Positions 44,587 through 53,967 of a stretch of 64,000 bases of DNA are shown piece after piece. A program made the position numbers and the translations under genes. The stretch is taken from the NCBI GenBank assembly GCA_016704465.1, contig JADJAD010000018.1, positions 23,126 through 87,125 of the forward strand, given 5' to 3'. The stretch's first letter is position 1. Each line of letters begins with the position of its first letter. A model generated the notes under the pieces. It ran no database searches. It worked only from the letters and a program-made list of their open reading frames with translations, and was not told where the DNA came from. The stretch comes from Gemmatimonadota bacterium. Its GTDB lineage: Bacteria; Gemmatimonadota; Gemmatimonadetes; Gemmatimonadales; Gemmatimonadaceae.

Positions 44587-46947
44587 ATGTCCGAATCCGT
44601 CGCCCCATCCGAGCAACCTGCGATCATCGCACGAGTCGCCGCCGAGTTGTCGCTCACGCGCGCGCAGGTGCAGCAGACCCTCGCCCTCTTCGACGAGGGG
44701 AACACCCTGCCCTTCATTGCCCGGTACCGCAAGGAAGCCACGGGCGGCCTCGACGAGGTCCAGCTTCGCGACGTGCGCGACCGCGCCGACTACCTCATCG
44801 AAATGGAAGAGCGTCGAAGCGCCATCCTCACGAGCATCGAGGACCAGGGAAAGCTCGACGATGCGCTGCGCGCGCTGATCCAGGCCGCGGAGACGAAGCA
44901 GGCGCTCGAGGACCTGTACCTCCCGTTCAAGCCGAGACGCCGCACCCGCGCGATGATCGCCCGGGAGCGTGGGTTGGCCCCGCTGGCCGACCAGCTCTGG
45001 AGTGGCGCGCTCTCGGACGACGCCGCGCTCGCGGCGGCCGGCGGTTACGTGGATGAAGCGCGCGAGGTCCCCACGGCCGAGGCGGCACTCCAGGGCGCCC
45101 GCGACATCCTCGCCGAGCAGGTGGCGGAAGACGCCACGGTGCGCGGCTGGGTGCGGGAAACGACGCGTGCGCAGGGGATCGTGACAAGCGTCGTGCAGAA
45201 GGGGAAGGACAGCGAGACGTCGAAGTTCAAGGACTACTTCGAGTACGCCGAACCGTTAGGCACGATCCCGAGCCATCGCATGCTGGCGATCCGTCGCGGC
45301 GAGGCTGAGGAGGAGTTGATGTGGCGCATCGAGGCGCCAGCCGACGCCATCGCCGCGCGCCTCACGCGTGAGCTGCTCGATGGACGCAGCGCACCCCGGC
45401 AGCTCACGCTGGTCGCGGCCGACGCCTACAAGCGCCTGCTGGCCATGGCCATCGAGGTCGAGCTGCGCATGGAACTCAAGTCGCGCGCCGACGACGACGC
45501 CATCACGATCTTCGGGCGCAATCTCGAGCAGCTCCTGCTCGCCTCACCGGCCGGCGAACGCCGCGTGGTCGGCCTCGACCCCGGCTTCCGGAGCGGCGTC
45601 AAGGTCGCGGTGGTCACGGCCACGGGGGCGCTGGTACACACGGACACGCTGTACCTGCACCAGGAGGACCGATTCGCCGGTGCGATCCGTGCGATCGTCG
45701 CCCGCTTCGCACCCGAGCTCATCGCCATCGGCAACGGCACCGCCAGCCGCGAGACGGAGACGCTGGTCAAGGCGGCACTGCGCGAGCTCGACCCGCCGCG
45801 CCCGCAGGTGGTGGTGGTCAACGAAGCCGGAGCCTCGGTCTATTCCGCGTCGGATCAGGCGCGCGCCGAGTTCCCGGAGCTCGACGTGTCGCTCCGCGGC
45901 GCCGTCTCGATCGCCCGCCGGCTGCAAGACCCGCTCGCCGAGCTCGTCAAGATCGACCCCAAGTCGATCGGCGTGGGCCAATACCAGCACGACGTCAACC
46001 AGCCGCGCCTCAAGTCGCGGCTCGACGAGGTCGTGGCGAGCTGCGTGAACCGTGTGGGAGTCGAAGTCAACACCGCCTCCGCCGCCCTGCTCGCCTACGT
46101 ATCCGGGATCGGACCGTCGCTCGCCCAGGCCATCGTCACGCTCCGCGACCAGCGCGGCGGGCTCTCGTCGCGCAAGGAGCTGCAGGAGGTCCCGCGACTC
46201 GGCGCCAAGGCCTTCGAACAGGCGGCCGGCTTCCTGCGCGTACGCGGGGGGCGCCACCCGCTCGATGCCAGCGCGGTCCACCCGGAGCGCTACTCCCTCG
46301 TCGAACGCATGGCCGCCGACCTCGGCGCCGACGTGGCAACGCTCGTCGGCAACGAGGCGTTGCTCGCCTCGATCGAACTCGGACGATATGTCTCCGGCGA
46401 TGTCGGGCTTCCCACGCTGCGCGACATCGTCGATGAGCTGCGCAAGCCCGGACGCGATCCGCGCGACGCGTTCGAACCGCCCGCGTTCCGCGACGACATC
46501 CAGAAACCCGAAGACCTCGTCGCCGGCATGCTGCTCGAGGGCGTGGTGACCAACATCGTGGCGTTCGGCTGCTTCGTCGACATCGGTGTCCACCAGGATG
46601 GCCTGGTGCACGTGAGCCAGCTCGCCGACCGCTACGTGAAGGATCCCAACGACGTGGTCCGGGTCGGGCAGCGCGTGAAGGTGACGGTGCAATCCATCGA
46701 CCTCGCGCGCGGGCGCATCGCCCTCACCATGCGTTCGGACGGTCGGCCCGCGACAGCGGGCGCACCCGCAGAGCGAACCAACACCCGGAATGCCACGCGC
46801 GGCGACGACCGCGGCCGTGGGTCCTCGATGTCCCGACGGGATCGCGACGCGCGTGGCACGCCAGACTCGAAGGCCCCCCCGAGCGTCTCGCCGCCCCCCG
46901 TCCCGGGCACGGGATTCGTCGCGCCCAACGGCATGCGCTTCAAGTAG
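44587..46947 (+). CDS. tex: Tex-like RNA-binding transcription accessory protein
   Basis: The 786-residue protein matches Tex: an N-terminal helical region, a YqgF/RNase H-like domain with VVGLDPGFRSGVKVAVV, helix-hairpin-helix motifs around GIGPSLAQAIV and KELQEVPRLGAKAFEQ, and a C-terminal S1 RNA-binding domain (LEGVVTNIVAFGCFVDIGVHQDGLVHVS). The tail after S1 is Arg/Ser/Pro-rich. Tex binds nucleic acid and affects transcription in several bacteria. It is divergent from the TetR gene. Confidence 0.95.
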   Translation: MSESVAPSEQPAIIARVAAELSLTRAQVQQTLALFDEGNTLPFIARYRKEATGGLDEVQLRDVRDRADYLIEMEERRSAILTSIEDQGKLDDALRALIQAAETKQALEDLYLPFKPRRRTRAMIARERGLAPLADQLWSGALSDDAALAAAGGYVDEAREVPTAEAALQGARDILAEQVAEDATVRGWVRETTRAQGIVTSVVQKGKDSETSKFKDYFEYAEPLGTIPSHRMLAIRRGEAEEELMWRIEAPADAIAARLTRELLDGRSAPRQLTLVAADAYKRLLAMAIEVELRMELKSRADDDAITIFGRNLEQLLLASPAGERRVVGLDPGFRSGVKVAVVTATGALVHTDTLYLHQEDRFAGAIRAIVARFAPELIAIGNGTASRETETLVKAALRELDPPRPQVVVVNEAGASVYSASDQARAEFPELDVSLRGAVSIARRLQDPLAELVKIDPKSIGVGQYQHDVNQPRLKSRLDEVVASCVNRVGVEVNTASAALLAYVSGIGPSLAQAIVTLRDQRGGLSSRKELQEVPRLGAKAFEQAAGFLRVRGGRHPLDASAVHPERYSLVERMAADLGADVATLVGNEALLASIELGRYVSGDVGLPTLRDIVDELRKPGRDPRDAFEPPAFRDDIQKPEDLVAGMLLEGVVTNIVAFGCFVDIGVHQDGLVHVSQLADRYVKDPNDVVRVGQRVKVTVQSIDLARGRIALTMRSDGRPATAGAPAERTNTRNATRGDDRGRGSSMSRRDRDARGTPDSKAPPSVSPPPVPGTGFVAPNGMRFK

Positions 46948-47135
46948 CGCCGTCACGAGCATTGCTCGGCGCCACCGTTTCGGCGATACATTTGGCGGTG
47001 GGGAGTCGTGCCCCGCAGCGTGCCTGGAATCGTCCGCCGCGACACCGCCATCGCGTCGCGGTCGACGCGGGCACGCACCGGGCGCCGGGGGACAGCCGAT
47101 GGATCTCCACGTTTCTGCGCCGGCCGGAGCATAGC

Positions 47136-47720
47136 ATGACCGTCTCGATTCGTACGGCCGAACCACCCGACGCCGCGTCGCTGGCTCAGCTGGCGGCTCG
47201 CACATTCGCCGAGACGTTCGCCGACGGAAGCAGCGCCGCGGACATGGCAATGCACCTCGCGGCCACGTATGCAACCGACCGTCAGCACGCTGAGATCATC
47301 GACCCGGCGATCGACGTCCTGCTCGCGGAAGCTGACGGCCAGTTGATCGGGTTTGCGCAGGTTCGCGAGGCCCCGCCGCCGCCCTGTGTGCAGGCGACGG
47401 CGCCACTCGAGCTGTGGCGCTTCTACGTCGATCGCCCATGGCAGGGGCGCGGGGTCGCCCAGTCACTCATGCGCGCCGTGATCGAGGCGACACGTGCCCG
47501 CGCCGCCGACGCGATCTGGCTGAGTGTCTGGGAGCAGAACGCGCGCGCGCAGGCGTTCTACGCCAAGTGTGGCTTTCGACAGGTCGGCACGAAAGCGTTT
47601 ATCGTCGGCACGGACGAGCAGACCGATTGGGTGATGGCGTGCGCAATCTCGGCCCGAGACATCCCCGCCGGCGACGTCTCGGCCGGCGACCCATCGCCTG
47701 AAGAAGACGGCCACCGATGA
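47136..47720 (+). CDS. GNAT-family N-acetyltransferase
   Basis: The 194-residue protein has the GNAT acetyl-CoA motif: ELWRFYVDRPWQGRGVAQSL with the R-G-x-G pattern, and the C-terminal motif IWLSVWEQNARAQAFYAKCGF. The last 20 residues are Asp/Ala-rich and probably disordered. Substrate is unknown. The stop overlaps the next start (ATGA). Confidence 0.92.
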   Translation: MTVSIRTAEPPDAASLAQLAARTFAETFADGSSAADMAMHLAATYATDRQHAEIIDPAIDVLLAEADGQLIGFAQVREAPPPPCVQATAPLELWRFYVDRPWQGRGVAQSLMRAVIEATRARAADAIWLSVWEQNARAQAFYAKCGFRQVGTKAFIVGTDEQTDWVMACAISARDIPAGDVSAGDPSPEEDGHR

Positions 47721-48244
47721 ACGCGACACACCCGACGCTCGCCGGGTCCAGCCTCCGTCGAGCGTGCCTGCTGCTGGTCCTCGTCCTATCTGCGTGCGCC
47801 AGCGCCCGGCTGCGCACGCCAGCACTTCCGCCACACGTGCTCATAATCCCCGTTCCGGTCGATAGCGCCCGACAGGTGGTGCTCGCCGCGCTGCAGCACG
47901 AGGCGCTCGTTGTGGACGGGACGCCCGCCTCCGACCGCTCTGAGTTCGTCACCACTTTCCTCGTGCGCCGCGGAGGCATGGGTGAGACTGAGATCCGGTT
48001 GCGCCTTCAACTGTCGCCCGATGCCGCCGAGACGATCGAGGGCGCCGGGACGACCCTCCGCGTCGAGGGGTCCGCGCGCGACGTGGCGCGCCGCATGCTC
48101 ATGTCGCCCGAGGACGCTCGCGCTCCACGCCTGAGTCGCGAGCCGCACCCCATTCAGGACAACGATCGCGAGTCGCTGCAGCGCATCGCCCGTCTGCTGG
48201 ATCGGCTGCAGCAGCTGGGATGGACGCGAATCCCGGATCCGTAG
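47717..48244 (+). CDS. Small lipoprotein of unknown function
   Basis: The 175-residue product has a lipoprotein signal (ACLLLVLVLSACAS; Cys after LSA) and then a compact domain with the segment VLIIPVPVDSARQVVLAALQHEALVVD. I do not recognise a family. It is coupled to the acetyltransferase by an ATGA overlap. Confidence 0.75.
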   Translation: MNATHPTLAGSSLRRACLLLVLVLSACASARLRTPALPPHVLIIPVPVDSARQVVLAALQHEALVVDGTPASDRSEFVTTFLVRRGGMGETEIRLRLQLSPDAAETIEGAGTTLRVEGSARDVARRMLMSPEDARAPRLSREPHPIQDNDRESLQRIARLLDRLQQLGWTRIPDP

Positions 48245-48367
48245 CCGACGGGTCTGCAGGCCCCTCACCTGCCTCGCCATCACATTCCGCCAGCGTACCC
48301 TTGCGCCCGAATCGAGCGGCGCGTTCCATTGGCAGGAGTGTCACCCCCTTCGCTGAGCGGAATCACC

Positions 48368-48901
48368 GTGTATCGTCTCCTCGCCTCCTGCCTGCTTGTC
48401 GTGTCCGCGCATGCCGCGGCCGCCCAGCAGATTCCGCGCGTGCGCATCGGGATCATCGGGCACCCGGGACCCGTGTCCGTGGATTCGCTCGCTACGGAGG
48501 TGACCATCGCCGCTCCACGCGGCGTGACCTTTCGCGCGCTCGCCCAGGTGCTGGCCGAGCTGAAGGTTCCGGTCGACACGCGGGACTCCACGCGCGGCAT
48601 CATCGGGGTGATGAGCGTGCCGAGGATGCGCACGTTCGGGACGGGGCGAATCTCGAAGTACCTCAACTGCGGCAGCGGCATGACCGGACTGAACGCCGAC
48701 AACTGGCGCGTCTACGTCACCGCCCTCGCATTCGTCGAGGCGGCCGACTCGGCGACCACCACGTTGCGGCTGGCCATGATCGGCGGCGCGCAGGACGTCG
48801 CGGGATCATCGACGGACCCCGTCGCCTGCGGCTCGACCGGGTCCTTCGAATCGCTGGTCATCGAGCGACTAAAGGCCCGTATCGCCTCGCCGATCGGGTA
48901 G
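48368..48901 (+). CDS. Exported protein of unknown function
   Basis: From the GTG at 48368 the 177-residue product begins with a signal peptide (VYRLLASCLLVVSAHAAAAQ), and the mature part carries two cysteines (LNCGSG and PVACGS). No family is recognised. The mature part is mixed alpha/beta in look. An alternative in-frame TTG lies at 48329. It is probably transcribed with the two genes before it, although the gap is 123 bases. Confidence 0.7.
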   Translation: MYRLLASCLLVVSAHAAAAQQIPRVRIGIIGHPGPVSVDSLATEVTIAAPRGVTFRALAQVLAELKVPVDTRDSTRGIIGVMSVPRMRTFGTGRISKYLNCGSGMTGLNADNWRVYVTALAFVEAADSATTTLRLAMIGGAQDVAGSSTDPVACGSTGSFESLVIERLKARIASPIG

Positions 48902-48952
48902 CGGGCGCCCGAGGTCGCGGCGCGGGATGCGGACCGGTGCGATGGCCCGTGA

Positions 48953-49447
48953 CTACACGCCGCCGTCGCGCATGCGCTGCATGGCCGCGGCGAGGTCGGG
49001 TTCAAAGCCACTCCCCAGTACCATGCCCCCGGCCGCGACGACCGTCTGCTCGGCGTGCGCAACGTCCTCCTCCTGCACCAGCGCGACGAGCATCGACGTC
49101 CCGACGTCGAGCCCACTCCCCAGCTGCCGGAGCAGGTCGTCCGGGAAGCCGGCATCGATCAAGTGTGCCGCGAGGCCCCCAGCGAGCGCGCCCATCAAGG
49201 GGCCGATTCCAGGAAGGATCAGCGCGGCGACCGCTCCCACGGCGGCACTCTTGCCGATGCCCCAGTCCTTTGTCTCATTGAACTTGACCGTGCCGTCCGG
49301 CTCGCGCTCGATCACCGCGCCGTTTCCAAGGCGTGTGCCCGCATTCTTCAGTTGGTCGAGCCCCAGCTTGGCTCCCGTGGACGTGCCGAAGCGCACGATG
49401 ATGATCTTGCGGGACGTGGGAGGTGTAGCCGGGGGAGGAACGGTCAT
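48953..49447 (-). CDS. DUF1269-family membrane-associated protein
   Basis: The 164-residue protein shows the DUF1269 pattern: a cytoplasmic start with IIIVRFGTSTGAKLGLDQL, the motif KDWGIGKSAAVGAVAALI, then a glycine/alanine-rich hydrophobic stretch (GPLMGALAGGLAAHLIDAGF) and the C-terminal DDLLRQLGSGLDVGTSMLVA. Function is unknown. Confidence 0.85.
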   Translation of the reverse strand: MTVPPPATPPTSRKIIIVRFGTSTGAKLGLDQLKNAGTRLGNGAVIEREPDGTVKFNETKDWGIGKSAAVGAVAALILPGIGPLMGALAGGLAAHLIDAGFPDDLLRQLGSGLDVGTSMLVALVQEEDVAHAEQTVVAAGGMVLGSGFEPDLAAAMQRMRDGGV

Positions 49448-49623
49448 GGGTCTTCTCCAGCGGATGGGAGCGTCGCGTGGCGCATAGCGTGCGAGACGGA
49501 CTATACCGCCGGGCGGGCGCCACGGGCAACCCGCCGTACCACACCCCTTCCGGGTCCCGCACCGGGCAGCATAACGTGTAGGTTGTCCTGGTCGGCCACT
49601 CCACGCTCCAACCCAACGCCACG

Positions 49624-50025
49624 ATGTGGTTGCTGCCCCTGCTCGCCCTCCTCGTCACGCTCTTCGCCCCCAGCGTCGGCAGTGCACAGCCTCGATGGGA
49701 AGAGGTGGGCAAGACGCGATCGGGAAACCCGGTCTTTGTCGACCGTCGCACGGTGAAGACCGGCAGCGATCGCATCATCAACGCCACGATACGCGTCGTC
49801 TACACCACGCCCGTGAAGACCCCCAAGGGCAACCTCACCGCATCACGCGCCGTGGCGATGTTCGACTGCGAAAAGATGACGTTCGCCACGAAGGAGAACG
49901 CCACCTATATCGACGAGCGGACCAACAACGTCTTCCAGCGCACGGTCAACAAGCAGCCCGGATTCGGCCCGGCGATCTCGGGAAATTTTGCCGACGTTGC
50001 CCTTCAGCACTTCTGCAAGCGGTGA
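49624..50025 (+). CDS. Small exported protein (surface-adhesin-E-like)
   Basis: The 133-residue product has a signal peptide (LLPLLALLVTLFAPSVGSA). The mature part has a Trp near the start, a V-D pair (VFVDRRTV), and two cysteines (FDCEKM and HFCKR), a layout shared with surface-adhesin protein E and related small exported proteins. The match is one of layout only. Confidence 0.6.
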   Translation: MWLLPLLALLVTLFAPSVGSAQPRWEEVGKTRSGNPVFVDRRTVKTGSDRIINATIRVVYTTPVKTPKGNLTASRAVAMFDCEKMTFATKENATYIDERTNNVFQRTVNKQPGFGPAISGNFADVALQHFCKR

Positions 50026-50164
50026 CTGCGGGTTCGCCGGCCGCGCACCGGTTCGTCGGTGGCGGGAGCACGATGGACGCGCGGCCGAGCGGTTGAGGTA
50101 GCCGTGTCGAGGTCGTGCCGCCGCCGAGAGCATTGCCGTGCAGCTGGCGGCTATGCCACGCCGA

Positions 50165-51064
50165 CTATGCCACGCCGGCGACGCTGGCCTCGCGAAGCAG
50201 CTCGGCGACCAACGCCGCGTCTGGCGGCGAGCAGTCGCGCAATGGCATGCGAACCGGCCCGCCGCGCAGTCCCACGCACTCCATGGCGACCTTGACCGCG
50301 GGTACTCCCATGCGGCCCACGATCTCGAGGGCGAGCGGCAGGAGTCGCCGCTGCGCCTCGGAGCCTTCCGGCTCGCGACGGTTGGACGCATGGCGCGCGA
50401 CTTCGAGCGTGAGCTCCGGGGCGAAGAGCGCGGCGGCGAGGATGCCACCGACGACTCCCATGTTCAGCGCCTTGAGCCATGTCCCCGCGTGGCCGGTGAT
50501 GACGCCGAAGGTCGGGCTCTGGGCAAGCAGGTACCTGGCCAGCGTGTCCAGGTCACCCGAACTGTCCTTCATCCCCACGATGTTCTCGTGCTCGGAGAGT
50601 CGCACGACCAGCTCTGGCTCGAGCTTGAAGTGCATATACTTCGGGATGTTATAGAGCAGGATCGGGATCGGCGATTCGTCGGCAACGCGCTCGTAGTGTC
50701 CCTGCAAGGCCGCCACGTTCATGGCCGAACTGTAGTAGTGCGGCGCCACCACGAGGCAGGCATTCGCCCCACGCTCCGCAGCCTCCCGACAACGGCGCAC
50801 GCACGCCTTGGTCGATTCGGCCCCGGTGCCGATGATGAGCTGGGCCGACGTGGGCACGACCGAGCGCGCCATCTCGACGAGTCGCTGCCGCTCGCCCTCT
50901 TCCAACAGGGCCGCTTCGCCGGTGGACCCGGCGACCACCACCCCATCCAGCCCGGCCGCGATGTGCGCGCGCAGGTTGACGCCAAAGGCGTCGAGGTCGA
51001 GTTCGCCGCGGCCGTCGAACGTTGTGATGACCGGCCCGAATATTCCCTTGATCGCCGACGTCAC
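50165..51064 (-). CDS. DapA-family aldolase (dihydrodipicolinate synthase-like)
   Basis: The TIM-barrel protein has the DapA motifs GSTGEAALLEEGER, GTGAESTKA, PHYYSSA, YNIPKYMHF and the Schiff-base Lys in GMKDSSGDL. The family includes dihydrodipicolinate synthase (dapA), 4-hydroxy-2-oxoglutarate aldolase and others, so the exact reaction is not settled; no lysine-synthesis genes are near. The start is GTG at 51064, eight bases after GGAGG, overlapping the pilT stop by GTGA, which fits coupling; a GTG two codons earlier has poor spacing. Confidence 0.85.
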   Translation of the reverse strand: MTSAIKGIFGPVITTFDGRGELDLDAFGVNLRAHIAAGLDGVVVAGSTGEAALLEEGERQRLVEMARSVVPTSAQLIIGTGAESTKACVRRCREAAERGANACLVVAPHYYSSAMNVAALQGHYERVADESPIPILLYNIPKYMHFKLEPELVVRLSEHENIVGMKDSSGDLDTLARYLLAQSPTFGVITGHAGTWLKALNMGVVGGILAAALFAPELTLEVARHASNRREPEGSEAQRRLLPLALEIVGRMGVPAVKVAMECVGLRGGPVRMPLRDCSPPDAALVAELLREASVAGVA

Positions 51065-52203
51065 TGCCACATTCCTCCGTTGATGCTGAGGTTCAGGTCA
51101 CCGCCGAATCCGTCCGCCGGCTGACTCAGGTCGCGCGCCGATTTCTTGAAGACCGACATCTGCAACTCGAAGTCCGCCGGACGGGTCGAGGCGGCGAGGG
51201 CGACGTCGAAGGTCACGATGCCCTGCGTCACCATCTCGGCGAGATGCTGGTCGAAGGTCTGCATTCCGTACTGATCGCGTCCCTCGGCCATGTACTCGCG
51301 GATCTCACCGACCGTGTTCTGCAAGATAAGGTCGCGGATCGTCGGCGTGTTGATGAGGATTTCGCACGCGACGGCCCGCCCCTTCCCGTCCGAGCGCGGC
51401 AGCAGGCGTTGCGACACGACGGCGCTGAGCGACTCCGCCAGCCGCAGCCGCACCACCTCCTGCTCCTCGGGCGGAAACATCGACACGATGCGCATGATCG
51501 TCGACTGGGCGTCGGGGGTGTGCACCGTCGCCAGCAGCAAGTGCCCCGTCTCGGCGGCCTTCATCGCCGTATCGATCGTCTCCGCGTCGCGCAGCTCACC
51601 CAGCACGATCACGTCGGGGTCCTGCCGCAGTGCCGCCTTGAGTCCCTGCCGGAACGTCTCGGTATCCACGCCAATCTCGCGCTGCGTGATCGAGCTGCGC
51701 ACGTCGCGATGCAGGAACTCGATTGGCTCCTCCAGCGTCACGATGTGCTTCTCGATCGTGCTGTTGATGTGCGAGATCATCCCGGCCAGGGTCGACGACT
51801 TGCCCGACCCCGTAATCCCGGTCACGAGCACCATCCCGCGCTCGGTCAGCGCAATGCGATCCAGCACCGGCGGCAGCGCCAGCTCGGCAATCGACGGGAC
51901 CTTGAAGGGGATTACCCGCATCACGATCATGAAGCTCGATCGCTGCCGCAGGATGTTCACCCGAAAGCGTCCGATCCCGGGCGACCCCCACGAACAGTCG
52001 TAGTCGAGCAACGAATCGATGCGCTCCCGCACCTTCTCGTTGGAAATGAGGCGCATCGCGATCGCCCGGGTCTGCTCGGGGGTCAGCGCCTGCTTCGTCA
52101 TCGCCACGAGCTTGCCGTCAATCCGCGCGCGGAACACGTCCCCGGCCTTGATGTGCAGGTCGCTCGCCCCCCGGTCCACCGCCGCCTTGATGATCTTCTC
52201 CAC
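51061..52203 (-). CDS. pilT: Twitching-motility ATPase PilT
   Basis: The 380-residue protein is a type II/IV secretion-family ATPase of the PilT branch: N-terminal SDLHIKAGD, Walker A GITGSGKSS (about 129-137), the Asp box VTLEEPIEFLH, Walker B DPDVIVLGELRD and the His box ATVHTPDAQSTIMR. PilT drives retraction of type IV pili. No other pilus genes are in the window. A short Gly/Asn-rich tail ends the protein. Confidence 0.93.
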   Translation of the reverse strand: MEKIIKAAVDRGASDLHIKAGDVFRARIDGKLVAMTKQALTPEQTRAIAMRLISNEKVRERIDSLLDYDCSWGSPGIGRFRVNILRQRSSFMIVMRVIPFKVPSIAELALPPVLDRIALTERGMVLVTGITGSGKSSTLAGMISHINSTIEKHIVTLEEPIEFLHRDVRSSITQREIGVDTETFRQGLKAALRQDPDVIVLGELRDAETIDTAMKAAETGHLLLATVHTPDAQSTIMRIVSMFPPEEQEVVRLRLAESLSAVVSQRLLPRSDGKGRAVACEILINTPTIRDLILQNTVGEIREYMAEGRDQYGMQTFDQHLAEMVTQGIVTFDVALAASTRPADFELQMSVFKKSARDLSQPADGFGGDLNLSINGGMWQ

Positions 52204-52242
52204 GAGTCAGTACCCTGCCTTTTTGTCCACCACGTTTTACCG

Positions 52243-52720
52243 TCACTCGCCGCGCGAATCGCGCGGCCAGCCGTTCAGGAACCCGTCGAGCGCCAGCCGC
52301 CAGACCAGGCACGGCGCAACATTCGAGATCGCCGGGGTGGGGCGGCCGATCGGCAGCCCCTAACGCACGCACTCGCGTCGCCACGTCTCGCCGGCGACCA
52401 CATCCAGCACCGCCCCTCGAATCTGGTGTTGCGCCGGGATTTGCGCGAGCGCCGGCCCGATCATGCGCGAGCCCCCGCCACGTTCACGACGATTGCCCCG
52501 GCTGCGAGGCAATCGAGCCGCGCTGGCGGGACGGCGCCCAGCCGCGACGGTGCATCACGGCGGCGAGCACGACCAGGTCGACCTCTCGGTGGTACGTATC
52601 GATCGCTCCCGCCCGAGTCACGTGGTCGAGGCCGGCTCACACGTCCAGCTATTCCCGCCCGGTCGCCCTCGACATCGGCCCCAGCCCCACCCCCTAGCGC
52701 GCGGAATCAGCTGCGACCCG
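52243..52720 (-). pseudogene. Decayed D-isomer-specific 2-hydroxyacid dehydrogenase
   Basis: Fragments on the minus strand read as a 2-hydroxyacid dehydrogenase when frames are changed. A GVGLGPMSRA piece near 52685 resembles the Rossmann loop. REVDLVVLAAVMHRRGW (about 52590-52535) matches the strand and helix after it. LAAGAIVVNVAGARA (about 52510-52460) matches the conserved AIVVNVARG segment. IRGAVLDVVAGE follows, then an in-frame TAG at 52360, and the same frame resumes with LPIGRPTPAISNVAPCLVWR and DGFLNGWPRDSRG to a stop at 52243. At least two frame changes and one or more internal stops are needed, so the gene is broken. Its 5' end runs into tandem repeats at 52751-52875. Confidence 0.6.
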
Positions 52721-52750
52721 CCGGCCCAGCCCACCGCCCACGCCCGCCGG

Positions 52751-52875
52751 TCCAGACCCGCCGCTCCAGACCCGCCGCTCCAGACCCGCCGCTCCAGACG
52801 CCGGACCAGATCCGCCGGTCCCGTCCCTCCGGTCCCGCGCGCCGACACCGCGCGCCGACACCGCGCGCCGACACC
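52751..52875. repeat. 14-bp and 13-bp tandem repeats at the trpS 3' end
   Basis: Three perfect copies of TCCAGACCCGCCGC (52751-52792) are followed, after a diverged stretch, by three perfect copies of GCGCGCCGACACC (52837-52875). They lie between the decayed dehydrogenase and trpS. Confidence 0.9.
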
Positions 52876-52968
52876 GCGCGTCGGCCTTACGCGTCGGCCC
52901 CACTCGCCGGGGACGACCAGCATCGTGCCTGGACGCTCACCTGCACCAGCAGACGGGAGAGGGAGGCG

Positions 52969-53943
52969 TCACGCGATCCCCATGCGCTCCCGCACCTCGT
53001 CGATCGTCGTCCGGGCCACCGAGCGAGCCCGACTGGCGCCATCGCCTAACGCATCGGTTACCCGCTGCGGGTGCGCCGCCAGCTCGACCGCGCGCGCGCG
53101 AATCGGGACAAGCTCCACCTCCATCGAGTCGGCCAGCACCCGCTTGCACTCGATGCATCCCCATCCGGCGCTGCGGCACTGCGCGGCGACATGCACCTGC
53201 GTCGCCTCGGGACTGAACGCCTTGTGCAACTGGTAGATGTTGCACACATCGGGGTTGCCCGGGTCCGTCTTGCGCACGCGCGCCGGATCGGTCATCGCGG
53301 GTCGCAGCTTCTCCCAGATCGCCGCCGTCGGCTCGAGCAGGGCGACCGTGTTCCCGAGCGACTTGGACATCTTCGCATTGCCGTCGAGCCCCATGATCCG
53401 CCGGGTCGGCGTGAGCTTCGGCTGCGGCTCCGGGAAGTAGCCCTCGGCAAAGCGGGCGTTCCATCGGCGGGCGATCTCGCGCGACAGTTCGAGGTGCTGG
53501 ATCTGGTCCTCGCCAACCGGGACGATGTCGGCATGGTACAGCAGGATGTCGGCGGCCTGGAGCACGGGGTAGTTCAGCAGGCCGGCGGGGACGCTCTCCT
53601 GGCGCGACGCCTTGTCCTTGAACTGGGTCTGGCGCTCCAGCTCCCCCAGCGGGGTGATCGTGTTGAGGAGCCAGGCCAGTTCGGTGTGCTCCGGCACGTG
53701 GGACTGTACGAACAACGTCGCCACGCCGGGATCGATGCCCGCGGCCAGCAGCGACACCGCCATCTCGTGCGTGCGTCGCATCAGGTCGACCGGCTCGAAC
53801 GGCTGGGTGATGGCGTGATAGTTGACGATACAGATGAAGGACTCGAACTCGTGCTGCAGTCCGACCCAGTTCCTGACGGCACCGAGGTAATTCCCGATGT
53901 GCAGTTCCCCGGAGGGCTGGATCCCGCTAAAGATTCTTGGCAT
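52969..53943 (-). CDS. trpS: Tryptophanyl-tRNA synthetase
   Basis: The 324-residue class I synthetase has HIGN at residues 15-18 and KMSKS at 191-195, with the tryptophan-binding segment VGEDQIQHLELSREIA between. Length matches bacterial TrpS. It charges tRNA-Trp. Its start is only 24 bases from the start of the divergent phosphatase gene, so promoters must lie inside the neighbouring coding regions or be shared. Confidence 0.97.
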   Translation of the reverse strand: MPRIFSGIQPSGELHIGNYLGAVRNWVGLQHEFESFICIVNYHAITQPFEPVDLMRRTHEMAVSLLAAGIDPGVATLFVQSHVPEHTELAWLLNTITPLGELERQTQFKDKASRQESVPAGLLNYPVLQAADILLYHADIVPVGEDQIQHLELSREIARRWNARFAEGYFPEPQPKLTPTRRIMGLDGNAKMSKSLGNTVALLEPTAAIWEKLRPAMTDPARVRKTDPGNPDVCNIYQLHKAFSPEATQVHVAAQCRSAGWGCIECKRVLADSMEVELVPIRARAVELAAHPQRVTDALGDGASRARSVARTTIDEVRERMGIA

Positions 53944-53967
53944 CCAGAGAACTTAAGGGGGCCTGCT

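Noticed and set aside
47000..47050. Possible hairpin after tex
   Set aside because: Arms of six bases and a long loop without a T tract; not convincing.
53071..53967. Upstream extension of the inositol-monophosphatase frame across trpS
   Set aside because: It lies antisense to trpS; conserved residues start only after 53968.
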